From Myxococcus sp. RHSTA-1-4 (GTDB lineage: Bacteria; Myxococcota; Myxococcia; Myxococcales; Myxococcaceae), in the NCBI RefSeq assembly GCF_020037125.1, contig NZ_JAIQDG010000017.1, positions 62,001-126,000 of the forward strand: DNA of 64,000 nucleotides. Reading direction: 5' to 3'. Under the pieces are notes generated by a model. It was given only the letters and a program-made list of their open reading frames with translations, was not told where the DNA came from and did not search any database. Within the stretch, counting starts at the first letter, position 1, and each line of letters begins with the position of its first letter. Both the position numbers and the translations under genes were made by a program. Shown piece after piece: positions 1-8,376 of the stretch.

Positions 1-1
1 C

Positions 2-508
2 GGCGCGCTCGCGGCGCTCTACGCCGCGCGCTACCCGGAGCGCGTGCTGAGCCTCGGCTTCATCGGCGCGCCGCACGGCCTGCGCGCGCTCGTGCCCAGC
101 CCGGTGGAGGAGGAGATTGCGCGGGGCCTGATGCCGCTCGTCGTCACCTCGCGCGACGAGTTCGAGCGGCTGGTGGACCGGATGTTCGTCCAGCGTCCCT
201 TCCTGCCGGGGCCGCTGCTGGACGTGCTCGCCCGGCGCGCACTGAAGGACGTGCCGGGCAGCGTGCGCATGTGGCACGCGCACCGCGTGCAAGGGAACGT
301 GCTGGAGTCGCTGCTGCCGCGGCTCACCGTGCGCTCCTTCTCGCTATGGGGAGAGGGGGACCAGGTGTTCCACATCTCGGGCGCGGCACGCCTGTGGGCC
401 CTGCCCGGACACGAGGGGCACGTGCTGGTCGGCGTGGGCCACCTGCCGATGATGGAGCGGCCGGCCGAGACTGGCGCGCTCTATCGCGACTTCCTCCTCG
501 GGGACTGA
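2..508 (+). CDS. Alpha/beta hydrolase, C-terminal part (5' end outside window)
   Basis: The reading frame is open from the first bases of the window, so the N-terminus is missing. The first visible residues (GALAALYAARYPERV) are what normally follows the nucleophile elbow of an alpha/beta hydrolase, so the catalytic Ser probably lies just upstream. An acid is visible in LWGEGDQVFH and a His in GVGHLPMMERP near the C-terminus, in the usual order. No signal peptide can be judged. The substrate cannot be read from the sequence; family members include esterases, epoxide hydrolases and haloalkane dehalogenases. Confidence 0.85.
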   Translation, partial: GALAALYAARYPERVLSLGFIGAPHGLRALVPSPVEEEIARGLMPLVVTSRDEFERLVDRMFVQRPFLPGPLLDVLARRALKDVPGSVRMWHAHRVQGNVLESLLPRLTVRSFSLWGEGDQVFHISGAARLWALPGHEGHVLVGVGHLPMMERPAETGALYRDFLLGD

Positions 509-805
509 CGCGGAGAAGGCGGTGTCGCGGAGGGCTGGCTTCGTACCACGGGCCTGGAGGAGGGGGTTCCCCTCCGGGCCCGCGGTGTTCCAGGTGCCTC
601 GGGGTGGTGGCGGCGAAATCCGGGTCGTCGGCGTGTGTCAGGGGGCCATTCTCTGGGGGACTCCATCACCAGGACTCCAGGGGCCGAGTCCATGCCCGGC
701 GCGGGAGGGCGGCACCGGGGGCAGGGGTGCCCGCCCGTCCAGGTCTCCTCAGCTGGGACATAGCTTTCGGGTACCGCCCCGAGCCGGGAGTCGAGGGGCG
801 CCGCC
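509..805. other. Intergenic stretch with a short sequence repeated at 3.9 kb
   Basis: About 300 bases without a convincing gene. Near its right end, positions 729-749 are identical over 21 bases to positions 3898-3918, and similarity continues for about 20 more bases. Nothing else is recognisable; the upstream region of the following oxidoreductase gene lies here. Confidence 0.5.
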
Positions 806-1963
806 ATGACGCTGGAGGGACACATGCTCGACGTGCTCGTCATCGGCGCTGGTCAGGCGGGCCTCGTGTTTGCCTGGCAGTTGCGCGATGCGCCGCTTCG
901 CCTCCAACTCGTCGACCGGGCGCACCGGATTGGAGACAGCTGGCGTCACCGCTACGACTCCCTCGTGCTCTTCTCTCCCCGCTCGCTGAGCGCGCTGCCC
1001 GGCCTCCCGTTCCCTGGCGAGCCCGAGGGTTATCCCACCAAGGACGAGGCCGCCGAGTACCTGGATGCGTACGCCCGCACCTTCCGGCTCCCCGTCCGGC
1101 TGGGGACGGAGGTGCGCCGCCTCTGGAAGGAGGAGGGGCTCTTCCATGCGGAGACGGACGGCGGCGAGCGGCTCGTGGCGCGCGCCGTGGTGCTCGCCGC
1201 GGGGGCCTTCCAGGAGCCCGTGGTCCCCGGGGCCGCGCGGGAGCTCTCTCCGGAGGTCGTCCAGCTCACGGCGGCCACGTACCGCAACCCGCGCCAGTTG
1301 CCGGCCGGGCGCATCCTCGTCGTTGGTGATGGCGCCACCGGGCGGCAGGTCGCGTACGAGCTCGCACGCGAGCGGGAGGTCTGGCTCGCCACCGGCCGGC
1401 GGCGGGTGGTCGCGCCGCAGCGGCTCCTCGGAAGGGACGGTTTCTGGTGGTTGCTCAGGCTGGGGGTGATGCGGTGGTCGCGCGAGAGCGCGCCGGGACG
1501 GCTCCTGCGCCGGCTCGACCCGTTCCCCGGCCCGCACCTGCGGCTGCGCCGGCTCCGGCGCCAGGGCATCCGCGTGGCCGGCCGCCTGCGCGAGGCACGC
1601 GGGCGCCGCGTCGTCTTCGCGGATGGACGCTCGACCGAGGTGGATGGCGTCCTGTGGGCGGCCGGCTACCGGGAGCGAAATGACTGGGTGGACATCCCGG
1701 CCGCCAAGGACGAGACGGGCCGCCTGCTCGAGCGCAGGGGCGTGACACCGGTTCCCGGCCTGTACTTCGTCGGACGCGACTGGTTGTGGACGCGTGGCTC
1801 CGCCGTGCTCCTCGGTGTGCACCGGGATGCCGCCTACGTCGCCAGGAAGCTGGTGGACGCGCTCACGTCCGGCACGGCGCGACGGGGGGCGCGGACGGCC
1901 GCGGCTCAGAAGGGCCGTGGCGAGGGAATCCAGGGCTGCGTGGCGCCATACCAGACGAGCTGA
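806..1963 (+). CDS. FAD/NAD(P)-dependent oxidoreductase, flavin monooxygenase-like
   Basis: A 385-residue cytosolic protein with an N-terminal dinucleotide-binding motif (VIGAGQAGL, about residues 12-20) and a second nucleotide-binding segment near LVVGDGATGRQVA in the middle. This two-site layout is that of flavin-containing monooxygenase or thioredoxin-reductase-like proteins that use FAD plus NAD(P)H. A late WAAGYR element is also typical. The ATG at 806 is followed by a second at 824 that would start directly before the FAD motif, so the start is uncertain. The 3' end overlaps the convergent membrane gene by 58 bases. The substrate is unknown. Confidence 0.8.
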   Translation: MTLEGHMLDVLVIGAGQAGLVFAWQLRDAPLRLQLVDRAHRIGDSWRHRYDSLVLFSPRSLSALPGLPFPGEPEGYPTKDEAAEYLDAYARTFRLPVRLGTEVRRLWKEEGLFHAETDGGERLVARAVVLAAGAFQEPVVPGAARELSPEVVQLTAATYRNPRQLPAGRILVVGDGATGRQVAYELAREREVWLATGRRRVVAPQRLLGRDGFWWLLRLGVMRWSRESAPGRLLRRLDPFPGPHLRLRRLRRQGIRVAGRLREARGRRVVFADGRSTEVDGVLWAAGYRERNDWVDIPAAKDETGRLLERRGVTPVPGLYFVGRDWLWTRGSAVLLGVHRDAAYVARKLVDALTSGTARRGARTAAAQKGRGEGIQGCVAPYQTS

Positions 1964-2613
1964 ACGGAGATGCACACGTAGAACGCGGCCCAGATGGCCG
2001 CCGCGCCCATCGCGAAGCCACGCCACCAGGACTCAGGTCTCCCCAGCAGCGTGGGCTCTGCCCCGCCTCCCGGAGGGGCCGGCACCGGGCTCTCACCCCA
2101 CCGGACGGCCAGCCGCGCCGCGGCGTAGGCGGCCACCATCAGCATCCCCGAGTACCAGAAGTTCGACCACGGCACTCCGCCGAGCAGGAAGGCCGGCCGC
2201 TGGTAGTAGGTCCAGAGCCCCAGCTTCACCATGGGAATCTCGAACGCCAGGTCGAGCAGGGCTCCCACGGCGAAGACGGCGGCGGGGCCCCAGGTGCCCA
2301 GGCGCCGGTCGAGCCATGCGCGCTGATGCACCAGCATCAGCACCGGGGCACCGAAGAAGAAGGCGTAGTTGCACGCCAGGGCGACGGGCTGGACGACGCC
2401 CTGAATCTTCCAGAGGGGGACGAACTGCTCGGCGTAGACGACCCGGAAGAACCAGCTCGTGTTGAAGACCCAGTCGAACACCATGAGCGTCGAGGAGCCG
2501 AAGTAGACGCCCGAGTAGACGGGGCGGCGCTGGCGCAACACCCAGTACAGGCCCACCAGCCACGCTCCCACGCACACCGCCTCGAAGGCCCGGACGCTCA
2601 CGACGCTCGCCAT
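1906..2613 (-). CDS. Integral membrane protein, possibly spirocyclase AveC-like
   Basis: A 235-residue protein made largely of hydrophobic helices (about six), with aromatic and polar residues in the loops such as DWVFNTSWFF and KIQGVVQP. The length and pattern recall the family annotated as spirocyclase AveC-like in actinobacteria and myxobacteria, but this is from memory of motifs and is tentative. No signal peptide beyond the first helix is apparent. It overlaps the oxidoreductase gene tail to tail and lies alone on the minus strand. If the AveC link holds, it could act on a lipid or polyketide intermediate; otherwise the function is unknown. Confidence 0.6.
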   Translation of the reverse strand: MASVVSVRAFEAVCVGAWLVGLYWVLRQRRPVYSGVYFGSSTLMVFDWVFNTSWFFRVVYAEQFVPLWKIQGVVQPVALACNYAFFFGAPVLMLVHQRAWLDRRLGTWGPAAVFAVGALLDLAFEIPMVKLGLWTYYQRPAFLLGGVPWSNFWYSGMLMVAAYAAARLAVRWGESPVPAPPGGGAEPTLLGRPESWWRGFAMGAAAIWAAFYVCISVQLVWYGATQPWIPSPRPF

Positions 2614-2755
2614 GCGACTCCCTCCCAGGAGGGAAGGTAGCAGACGCTCCGCCGCTCAACCGGTCCGGGACCGCGCTGCCGGGGCACGTGCGCCCCCGCG
2701 GAGATGGTCCCTGGCGCGGAAAGGCTGGGGCGCGGCGGGCCCTCCGCTGCCCCGG

Positions 2756-3721
2756 TCAGAGTGTGCCAGGGATGTCCGTTCCCACGCGCTCGTGGAGCCA
2801 GCGGTACCTGTCCTGGCGGGCGTGTTCCGGGAGCTTGTGGCCCGAGTCGTACCAGCGCACCGCCTGGGAGGAGCCCGCGGCACGGTGCAGGGCTTCGGCC
2901 TTGGCGGGCGGGACGAGCGGGTCCTCGCGGCCGCTCTGGAAGAGGATGCTGCCGGGACGGGCGCGGCCCACCCAGCGGAGACCCTCCAGGGGGCCCATGG
3001 CGGCAATCCAGGGCTCGCGCTCCTCGGGAGGCAGCGACGCGAGAGGCCCCTCGGGCGTGCCCTCCGGCGAGCTGAAGTACGAGACGAAGCCGCCGCCCGC
3101 GACGAAGAGCACGAAGGTGGCGGGGCGCGGGTCCACGCCGGCGAAGATGGCTCCCACGGACCCACCGTAGCTGCCCCCCACGAAGGCGATGCGGGTGGGG
3201 TCCACGTCCGGCCGCGCGAGCAGCAGGTCCACCGCGCGCTGCAGGTCCACGATGAGCTGCACCTGGTCCGCGCGGTCCGCCGGCGTGAAGGTCACCGGTG
3301 AGGCCTTCCGCCGGGCGAAAGGCGCGTCCACCGCCACCACCACCGCGCCCAGGCGCGCCAGCGGGAGGGCTTGGGGGACGGCCTGTTCCGCGCTGCCGGG
3401 GGCGCCGTGCATCATCACGACGCCCGCCTTTCTTCCCTCGCGCCGTGGCACGAGGAGGCGCCCGGTGGCGCGGCCTCCCTTCGGGCTCGCGAAGGACATC
3501 GCGTACACCTCCACGCCGTCCTCCAACGACAGCCGTTTTGTCTCGAGCTCGAGCGGGGCGCCGCGGTCGTACGCGAAGAGGGCCAGCTCCTCGTCCGTCG
3601 CGACAGCCGGCGGGGACGCCGTGGCGGGCGCGGCGGCCGAATCGCGCGTGCGTGGGGGGGTGGCGGCGAAGAGGGCGGGAGTGAGAAGCAGGGAGAGCGC
3701 GAGCAACGCGGTGCGAGTCAT
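2756..3721 (-). CDS. Secreted alpha/beta hydrolase, dienelactone hydrolase/acylpeptidase type
   Basis: 321 residues from the ATG at 3721, chosen because it is followed at once by a signal peptide (MTRTALLALSLLLTPALFA); the frame extends further upstream without looking like protein. The nucleophile elbow is GGSYGGS (Ser184), the acid is in GREDPLVP (about Asp267) and the His in DSGHKLPEH (about His295). The MMHGAPGS segment would supply the oxyanion hole. The product should be an exported esterase or peptidase; the true substrate is not visible. The gene stands alone between two other minus-strand genes. Confidence 0.85.
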   Translation of the reverse strand: MTRTALLALSLLLTPALFAATPPRTRDSAAAPATASPPAVATDEELALFAYDRGAPLELETKRLSLEDGVEVYAMSFASPKGGRATGRLLVPRREGRKAGVVMMHGAPGSAEQAVPQALPLARLGAVVVAVDAPFARRKASPVTFTPADRADQVQLIVDLQRAVDLLLARPDVDPTRIAFVGGSYGGSVGAIFAGVDPRPATFVLFVAGGGFVSYFSSPEGTPEGPLASLPPEEREPWIAAMGPLEGLRWVGRARPGSILFQSGREDPLVPPAKAEALHRAAGSSQAVRWYDSGHKLPEHARQDRYRWLHERVGTDIPGTL

Positions 3722-3897
3722 GAGGGCTCCAGGTCCAGGAAGGGAACGCGCACCCGAGGGACGGCGAGGGTGCGGACCTCCGCGAGAGCAGACGGCGTGC
3801 CAGCGCTCGCGCGGGCCCTCCTCGACTGAAGAGGGCGCATGCCCGCGGTGCCGTGCGTTCACCTTCGGGACGCAGCCCTTCGGAAGCGGACAGCCCC

Positions 3898-3918
3898 GCC
3901 CGCCCGTCCAGGTCTCCT
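3898..3918. repeat. 21-bp sequence identical to 729-749
   Basis: Exact 21-base match to 729-749, with looser similarity over about 20 further bases on the right. One copy lies before a plus-strand gene, the other between two minus-strand genes, so a shared promoter role is not evident. Confidence 0.6.
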
Positions 3919-3942
3919 GAGCCGGGGTATGGCTTCAGGGCG

Positions 3943-4185
3943 TCAGCCGCAGCTCCAGGTGCCTGCGTCGGTGCACTCGCAGAGCCCCGGCTCGTAGGGG
4001 TATTGGTTGTAGCAAAGGAACGTGGCCCCGGGAGACGAGCAGGCCTTGCCGTCGTAGCGGCTGCAGTACTGGATGGTCTGGGAGCTTGGGCCAACCTGCT
4101 GGGGCGCTGCTTCCGTGGACCCCGACAACAGCACCCCCGCGACCATCCCCATCACCAGGCCAGCCCACATCTGCTTCTTCTTCAT
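3943..4185 (-). CDS. Small secreted Cys-rich protein
   Basis: An 80-residue product with a good signal peptide (MKKKQMWAGLVMGMVAGVLL, cleavage near EAA/PQQ) and six Cys in the mature part, ending CECTDAGTWSCG. The Cys pattern suggests a disulfide-stabilised extracellular peptide. It is divergent from another small secreted Cys-containing lipoprotein at 4473. No function can be assigned; similar short secreted proteins are common in myxobacteria. Confidence 0.75.
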   Translation of the reverse strand: MKKKQMWAGLVMGMVAGVLLSGSTEAAPQQVGPSSQTIQYCSRYDGKACSSPGATFLCYNQYPYEPGLCECTDAGTWSCG

Positions 4186-4314
4186 GGCGGAGACCTCTCA
4201 GGCTGAAGGAAACAGCCCGGCAATAGTAACGAGATATGCATTGACGGAAGACATGGCCCACTCGGTTGATGCGAAGCATCGAACAATGAGTGCCTCCACC
4301 CGAGCGGCAGGTGC

Positions 4315-4360
4315 GGTGCCGGGCGCCCGACGGCCGCGGCTTCCGCCGCGGTGCGGCACC
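4315..4360. repeat. Nested inverted repeat between divergent small genes
   Basis: Outer 7-base arms at 4315-4321 and 4354-4360 enclose a second 7-bp stem at 4334-4340/4345-4351 with a TTCC loop. It lies between divergent genes and is not followed by a T-run, so an intrinsic terminator is unlikely. An RNA leader structure or chance GC-rich palindrome are both possible. Confidence 0.4.
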
Positions 4361-4472
4361 ACTGATACAGAGGCTTCGTGCCGTTACTGCTGCTCGCCCG
4401 GATGACAAGAAGTCCTGGGTTGAGCAGACTTGGGCGAGCTGTCCCCCTCTCACGTGTCAGATGGAGCCGGGC

Positions 4473-4748
4473 ATGTTCATGAAGCCAGCAGTCATGATGT
4501 GTCTTGTCGCCGTGGTCATGGGTGGATGCGGTGGAGCCGACACCGAGGATGTTTCCCCCCAGGAGCTCGGCAGCGCGGAGCAGTCCATCATCTGGGCCTG
4601 CGATGGCAGCAGTCAGTGGAATCGCTACTGGTACAAGAACGGCGTGGAGGTGGGGCGCGAGTACTGCGATTGCCCCGGCATCCTCACGAAGTTCGGAACG
4701 ACGTCCGGGTCCTATACCCAGGAGCTCCTGTTCTATTGCAGCCCGTAG
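4473..4748 (+). CDS. Small lipoprotein with SAEQSI-type segment
   Basis: 91 residues from the ATG at 4473, chosen because GGAG lies six bases upstream; ATG 4479 is an alternative. A lipobox ends in VMGGC, predicting a lipoprotein. After it comes ELGSAEQSI, a short segment I recognise from many small myxobacterial exported proteins, then a Cys-containing C-terminal half (YCDCPG and a final CSP). The function is unknown. The gene ends just before a perfect hairpin shared with the convergent protease gene. Confidence 0.75.
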   Translation: MFMKPAVMMCLVAVVMGGCGGADTEDVSPQELGSAEQSIIWACDGSSQWNRYWYKNGVEVGREYCDCPGILTKFGTTSGSYTQELLFYCSP

Positions 4749-4764
4749 GACACGGTCGTCCCGG

Positions 4765-4790
4765 CTGACGCCCACGGCCGTGGGCGTCAG
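4765..4790. terminator. Bidirectional terminator hairpin
   Basis: Two perfect 13-base complementary arms (4765-4777 and 4778-4790) form a hairpin between the convergent lipoprotein gene (ends 4748) and protease gene (ends 4787). It overlaps the protease stop codon. There is no long T-run, as is common in high-GC genomes. Confidence 0.7.
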
Positions 4791-6214
4791 AGCTGCACGA
4801 AGAACGGAACCGGGGGCGTTCGCGCCACTCCGAAGTTGTCGATGAAGACCGTCGGCTCCGCCAGCAGGTAGGTGGTGACCGGCTGCGGCATGGGGCCCAT
4901 GGGCGTGAGGACCATTCCGCCCCGCTGCACGTTCAGGGCGGCGTAGGGGAAGTACGCCGTCCAGGGAGCGTTCACGAGCCCCTGGGGAGGAATGGGGAGC
5001 TGGGACGTCCCGGTCGCCGCCACCCCCTGGACCGTGGCGAAGGCAGGAGAAAGCGACCCCACCGGTGCGCCCGGGGCTCCCGTGGGAGGCAGCGAATGGC
5101 GCATGCTGATGACGACCTGGACGTTGCCCCTGACGCCGGCGGGAACGCTGACCATGCCCTGGAAGACCATGCTCGGGCCCAGGCCAGGAACGAACTGGTT
5201 GTGGGCGACGTTCGTCAGCGTGAGCGTGGCCTGGGCGACAGGCACGGGCTGCGGCACGGGTTGCGGAGCCGGGCCCGGGCCCGGTGACGGAGTGGGCGCG
5301 GGTCCAGGCCCGTTGGCGGCGTCCTTGGCGACGTAGCCCTCGCGCACGACGGTGGGAAAGAAGTCATAGGCAATCCAGCCATAACCGCCATCTCCCCATC
5401 GCGTGCCCCACGAGTTGATGAGCTTGAAGGCGCCCCTGGCGTCGTCATAGCCAACCACCAGCATGGCATGACCGCCTCGCTGTGCTCCCTGAACGCTCCG
5501 CCAGATGGCCCCTGGGCCACTTGCGTGGAAGCCGTCATCCACGATGGCGCCAATCGCGACCGGATAGCCGGCATTGAGCTGTGCCTTCACCTCCTTGATG
5601 TCCGCCACGTTGACCTGCCGCCAGTAGTCAATCCGGAAGCGCCGCGCCGCCTGTCGTGCCCCTTCGCCCGGCGGAGTCCGGAAGTCTGCGGCGCTGTACG
5701 GCATCTCGGACCAGGGCGCGGCCCCTTGCTGCGAGAGCAGGTTGAACGCATCGACGAAGAGTGCTCCGCCGTCACGTCCCTGGTTGATCTGGTTGTAGAT
5801 GAAGGCGGGGCTGAAGATGCGGCGATAGTCCGGGACTCCGCCATGGACGAGCGGCTGCCGCTCCTCGACGTGCTCCTGGAAGGACTTGAGGGCATACGCG
5901 ACCGTCCAGCCCACGCACGAGTTCTGCGAGCCCTGGTCTCCGGGGGGCGGCAGGCTCGCGGAGAGGTCCACCGAGGACGGGAGCTCTCGCCCGCCAAAAG
6001 GAGTGGACGCGAGGGGCACCCCCAGCAGCTGGTCACGCGACGCGAACGTCAGGCCCGTCGAATGGGTCGCCGGAGGCGTTTCAGCCGCGGGGGCCTGCGC
6101 TGGAGCCTGAGCGCTCGCCATGGCCGCGGTCATGAAGAGCCCGATACAACTCCACCTGACTGCCGTAGGCCATGCGCGCAAGGTTGCTCTCCTGAAAGAG
6201 GCGTCACGCCGCAT
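4787..6214 (-). CDS. Secreted papain-like (C1A) cysteine protease
   Basis: 475 residues from the ATG at 6214, which gives a signal peptide ending near MASAQAPA. The catalytic set of the papain family is complete: Gln94 and Cys100 in DQGSQNSCVGW, His249 in RGGHAMLVVGYDD and Asn267 in LINSWGTRWGDGGYGW. A Pro/Gly-rich linker follows, then a C-terminal domain of about 150 residues that looks beta-rich and may bind a target or the cell surface. The enzyme should act outside the cytoplasm; no inhibitory propeptide of classical length is evident. It is divergent from the arylsulfotransferase-like gene. Confidence 0.9.
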   Translation of the reverse strand: MRRDASFRRATLRAWPTAVRWSCIGLFMTAAMASAQAPAQAPAAETPPATHSTGLTFASRDQLLGVPLASTPFGGRELPSSVDLSASLPPPGDQGSQNSCVGWTVAYALKSFQEHVEERQPLVHGGVPDYRRIFSPAFIYNQINQGRDGGALFVDAFNLLSQQGAAPWSEMPYSAADFRTPPGEGARQAARRFRIDYWRQVNVADIKEVKAQLNAGYPVAIGAIVDDGFHASGPGAIWRSVQGAQRGGHAMLVVGYDDARGAFKLINSWGTRWGDGGYGWIAYDFFPTVVREGYVAKDAANGPGPAPTPSPGPGPAPQPVPQPVPVAQATLTLTNVAHNQFVPGLGPSMVFQGMVSVPAGVRGNVQVVISMRHSLPPTGAPGAPVGSLSPAFATVQGVAATGTSQLPIPPQGLVNAPWTAYFPYAALNVQRGGMVLTPMGPMPQPVTTYLLAEPTVFIDNFGVARTPPVPFFVQL

Positions 6215-6514
6215 CGAGTTGCAGGGCGCCGTGCCAGGCGGGCCCGGTACGCGCGGCGTGAGCCGCCAGCATAGGCCGCGAAGGGGGCGTGGTGGAAATC
6301 CACCCGCGAACGCCCACCCTGGCGTGAGCATGACCCACGAGCCGCGCGGCGCCGGTCCGCGGCCGGCCAGGAGTCCTCGAAGCCGCACAGGCGGGTTGGC
6401 GAGCGGACACGGGCACACGACGCGCGCGCCATTTCCGGCGCACGTCCCGGCCCGCAGCATGCCGCGCTCACGCATGGACCCTGGATGGCCTTCGTGGGTC
6501 CTGAAGGAGGACAC

Positions 6515-8101
6515 ATGTACAGAACATGGGCGCGGGTGCCGCTGCTCACGGGACTGCTCCTCACCCTCTCTCCCACGGACTCCACGGGAGAGGAGGCCGC
6601 CCGAGCGGCAGGTGCTTCCCGGGACAACTCCCCGCAATCCTTCTGGTACGGCGACCGGATTCCGGAGCCTCCAGCAAAGTCCATCCACGACTTCCTCACC
6701 GCGCCCCAGGGGCCGCTGGCGCAGCTCACGCGGTACATGACCTCGTTCGACAACTCGAACGGGCAGACGGGCCTCGTGCTCCACGACTCGCGGCGGAGCT
6801 GGAGCGGCTACACGCTGCTGAGCTCGCTCGGCGGGAAGTGGGCGGGCCCCCAGGGGCCGGTCAGCTTCTCCATCCTCATCGACATGGAGGGCAACATCGT
6901 GCGCGAGTGGCCCCTCTTCGGCTTCCCCGCGAAGCTGTTGCCGGGCGGTCACGTCCTGGGCGGTGCCGGCGGGGGACTGGCGGGCCACCAGGAGCAGGGG
7001 GCGCTGGTGCAGATGGACTGGTGCGGCAACGCCGTGTGGTCCTGGGCCGGCACGGGAGCCCCGGGCGGCGCGAGGTGGCACCACGACTACCAGCGGGAGG
7101 GCAACCCCGTCGGGTACTTCGCTCCCTTCCAGCCGCCCCGCACGCTCGGCGGGAAGACACTGGTCCTCGCCCACGCCAACCCGGATCCGGCGCTCACCCG
7201 GCACATCAGCGACTTCCCGCTCGAGGACGACGTCCTCCACGAGGTGGACTGGGCCGGCAACGTCCTCTGGACGTGGAATGCCTGGGAGCACTACGAGCAG
7301 ATGGGCTTCGACGCCACGGCCCGCGCGGCGGTGCGCACCATCAAGGTGGGGGCGCCCGAGGACATCGGCGGCGGGTTCGAGGAGACGGACTGGCAGCACA
7401 TCAACTCCGCCTCCTATGTCGGCCCCAACCGCTGGTACGAGCAGGGGGACCTGCGCTTCCATCCCGACAACGTCATCTGGGACGGGCGCAGCTCCAACAT
7501 CATCGCCATCATCGCCCGGCATGACCACCCGCGAGGGGCGTGGAAGGCGGGTGACATCGTCTGGCGGGTGGGCCCGGACTATGGCCCCGGCACCCGCGAG
7601 CACGGGCTGGGGCAGATCATCGGCCAGCACCACGCGCACGTCATTCCCTGGGGCCTGCCCGGCGCGGGCAACGTCCTGGTGTTCGACAACGGAGGCCTGG
7701 CGGGCTTCGGCGCGCTCTTCCCCGGACTGCCGCCGTACTGGCCCGTGACGTACCGCGACTTCTCGCGCGTCATCGAGTTCAACCCTCGCACGCTGGAGGT
7801 CGTCTGGGAGTACCAGCTCGTCAGGCCCGAGGCGGGTGAGCGGAAGTTCTTCAGCTGGTTCATCAGCAGCGCCCAGCGGCTGCTCAATGGCAACACCCTC
7901 ATCACGGAAGGCGCCACCGGCCGCGTCTTCGAGGTGACACGCAAGGGCGACGTGGTGTGGGAGTACATCTCGCCCTTCGAGCGGCCCACGCCGTCCGCTT
8001 TTGGCAATGCCGTCTACCGGGCCTACCGCGTTCCCTCGTGGTGGCTGCCGTGGAACCGCGAGTGCCCACCTGCCACTCCGGGAGCCGGCGGGCCTCCCTG
8101 A
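6515..8101 (+). CDS. Arylsulfotransferase-family secreted protein
   Basis: 528 residues from the ATG at 6515, preceded by AAGGAGG four bases upstream, which decides the start. A signal peptide (LLTGLLLTLSPTDS) is followed by repeated beta-propeller-like strands with motifs usual for the arylsulfotransferase (ASST) family: FSILIDMEGNIVREWP, a His in the WQHINSASYV segment, QHHAHVIPWG and GNTLITEGATGRVFEVT. Family enzymes transfer sulfate between phenolic compounds in the periplasm using an active-site His. The sulfate donor here is unknown and the gene has no sulfur-metabolism neighbours. Confidence 0.85.
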   Translation: MYRTWARVPLLTGLLLTLSPTDSTGEEAARAAGASRDNSPQSFWYGDRIPEPPAKSIHDFLTAPQGPLAQLTRYMTSFDNSNGQTGLVLHDSRRSWSGYTLLSSLGGKWAGPQGPVSFSILIDMEGNIVREWPLFGFPAKLLPGGHVLGGAGGGLAGHQEQGALVQMDWCGNAVWSWAGTGAPGGARWHHDYQREGNPVGYFAPFQPPRTLGGKTLVLAHANPDPALTRHISDFPLEDDVLHEVDWAGNVLWTWNAWEHYEQMGFDATARAAVRTIKVGAPEDIGGGFEETDWQHINSASYVGPNRWYEQGDLRFHPDNVIWDGRSSNIIAIIARHDHPRGAWKAGDIVWRVGPDYGPGTREHGLGQIIGQHHAHVIPWGLPGAGNVLVFDNGGLAGFGALFPGLPPYWPVTYRDFSRVIEFNPRTLEVVWEYQLVRPEAGERKFFSWFISSAQRLLNGNTLITEGATGRVFEVTRKGDVVWEYISPFERPTPSAFGNAVYRAYRVPSWWLPWNRECPPATPGAGGPP

Positions 8102-8376
8102 CGTGTCCACGCGCGGGGCCCGCCCGTGCCCCATGTGGCCTCTGGCATGCCGCGGCGGAGAAGTGTCCTTCCCTCGCGCGGAGCCCGCGTCCGTTGGTGC
8201 CCGCCTTCCGTCTCGTCCCGCGGGGCCGCCGCCGGCCCCCGGGGCTGTCCCCTTCATCCTCGGACGGACACGCTCCGCATGGCGTATGGCTTGCTGCTGC
8301 GCGCCGCGGGGAGGCTCCGCTACCCAGCGTGGCCAGGAGCCTCCTCTTTCTGGGGAACGAATCGGAGGGGGCGGCC

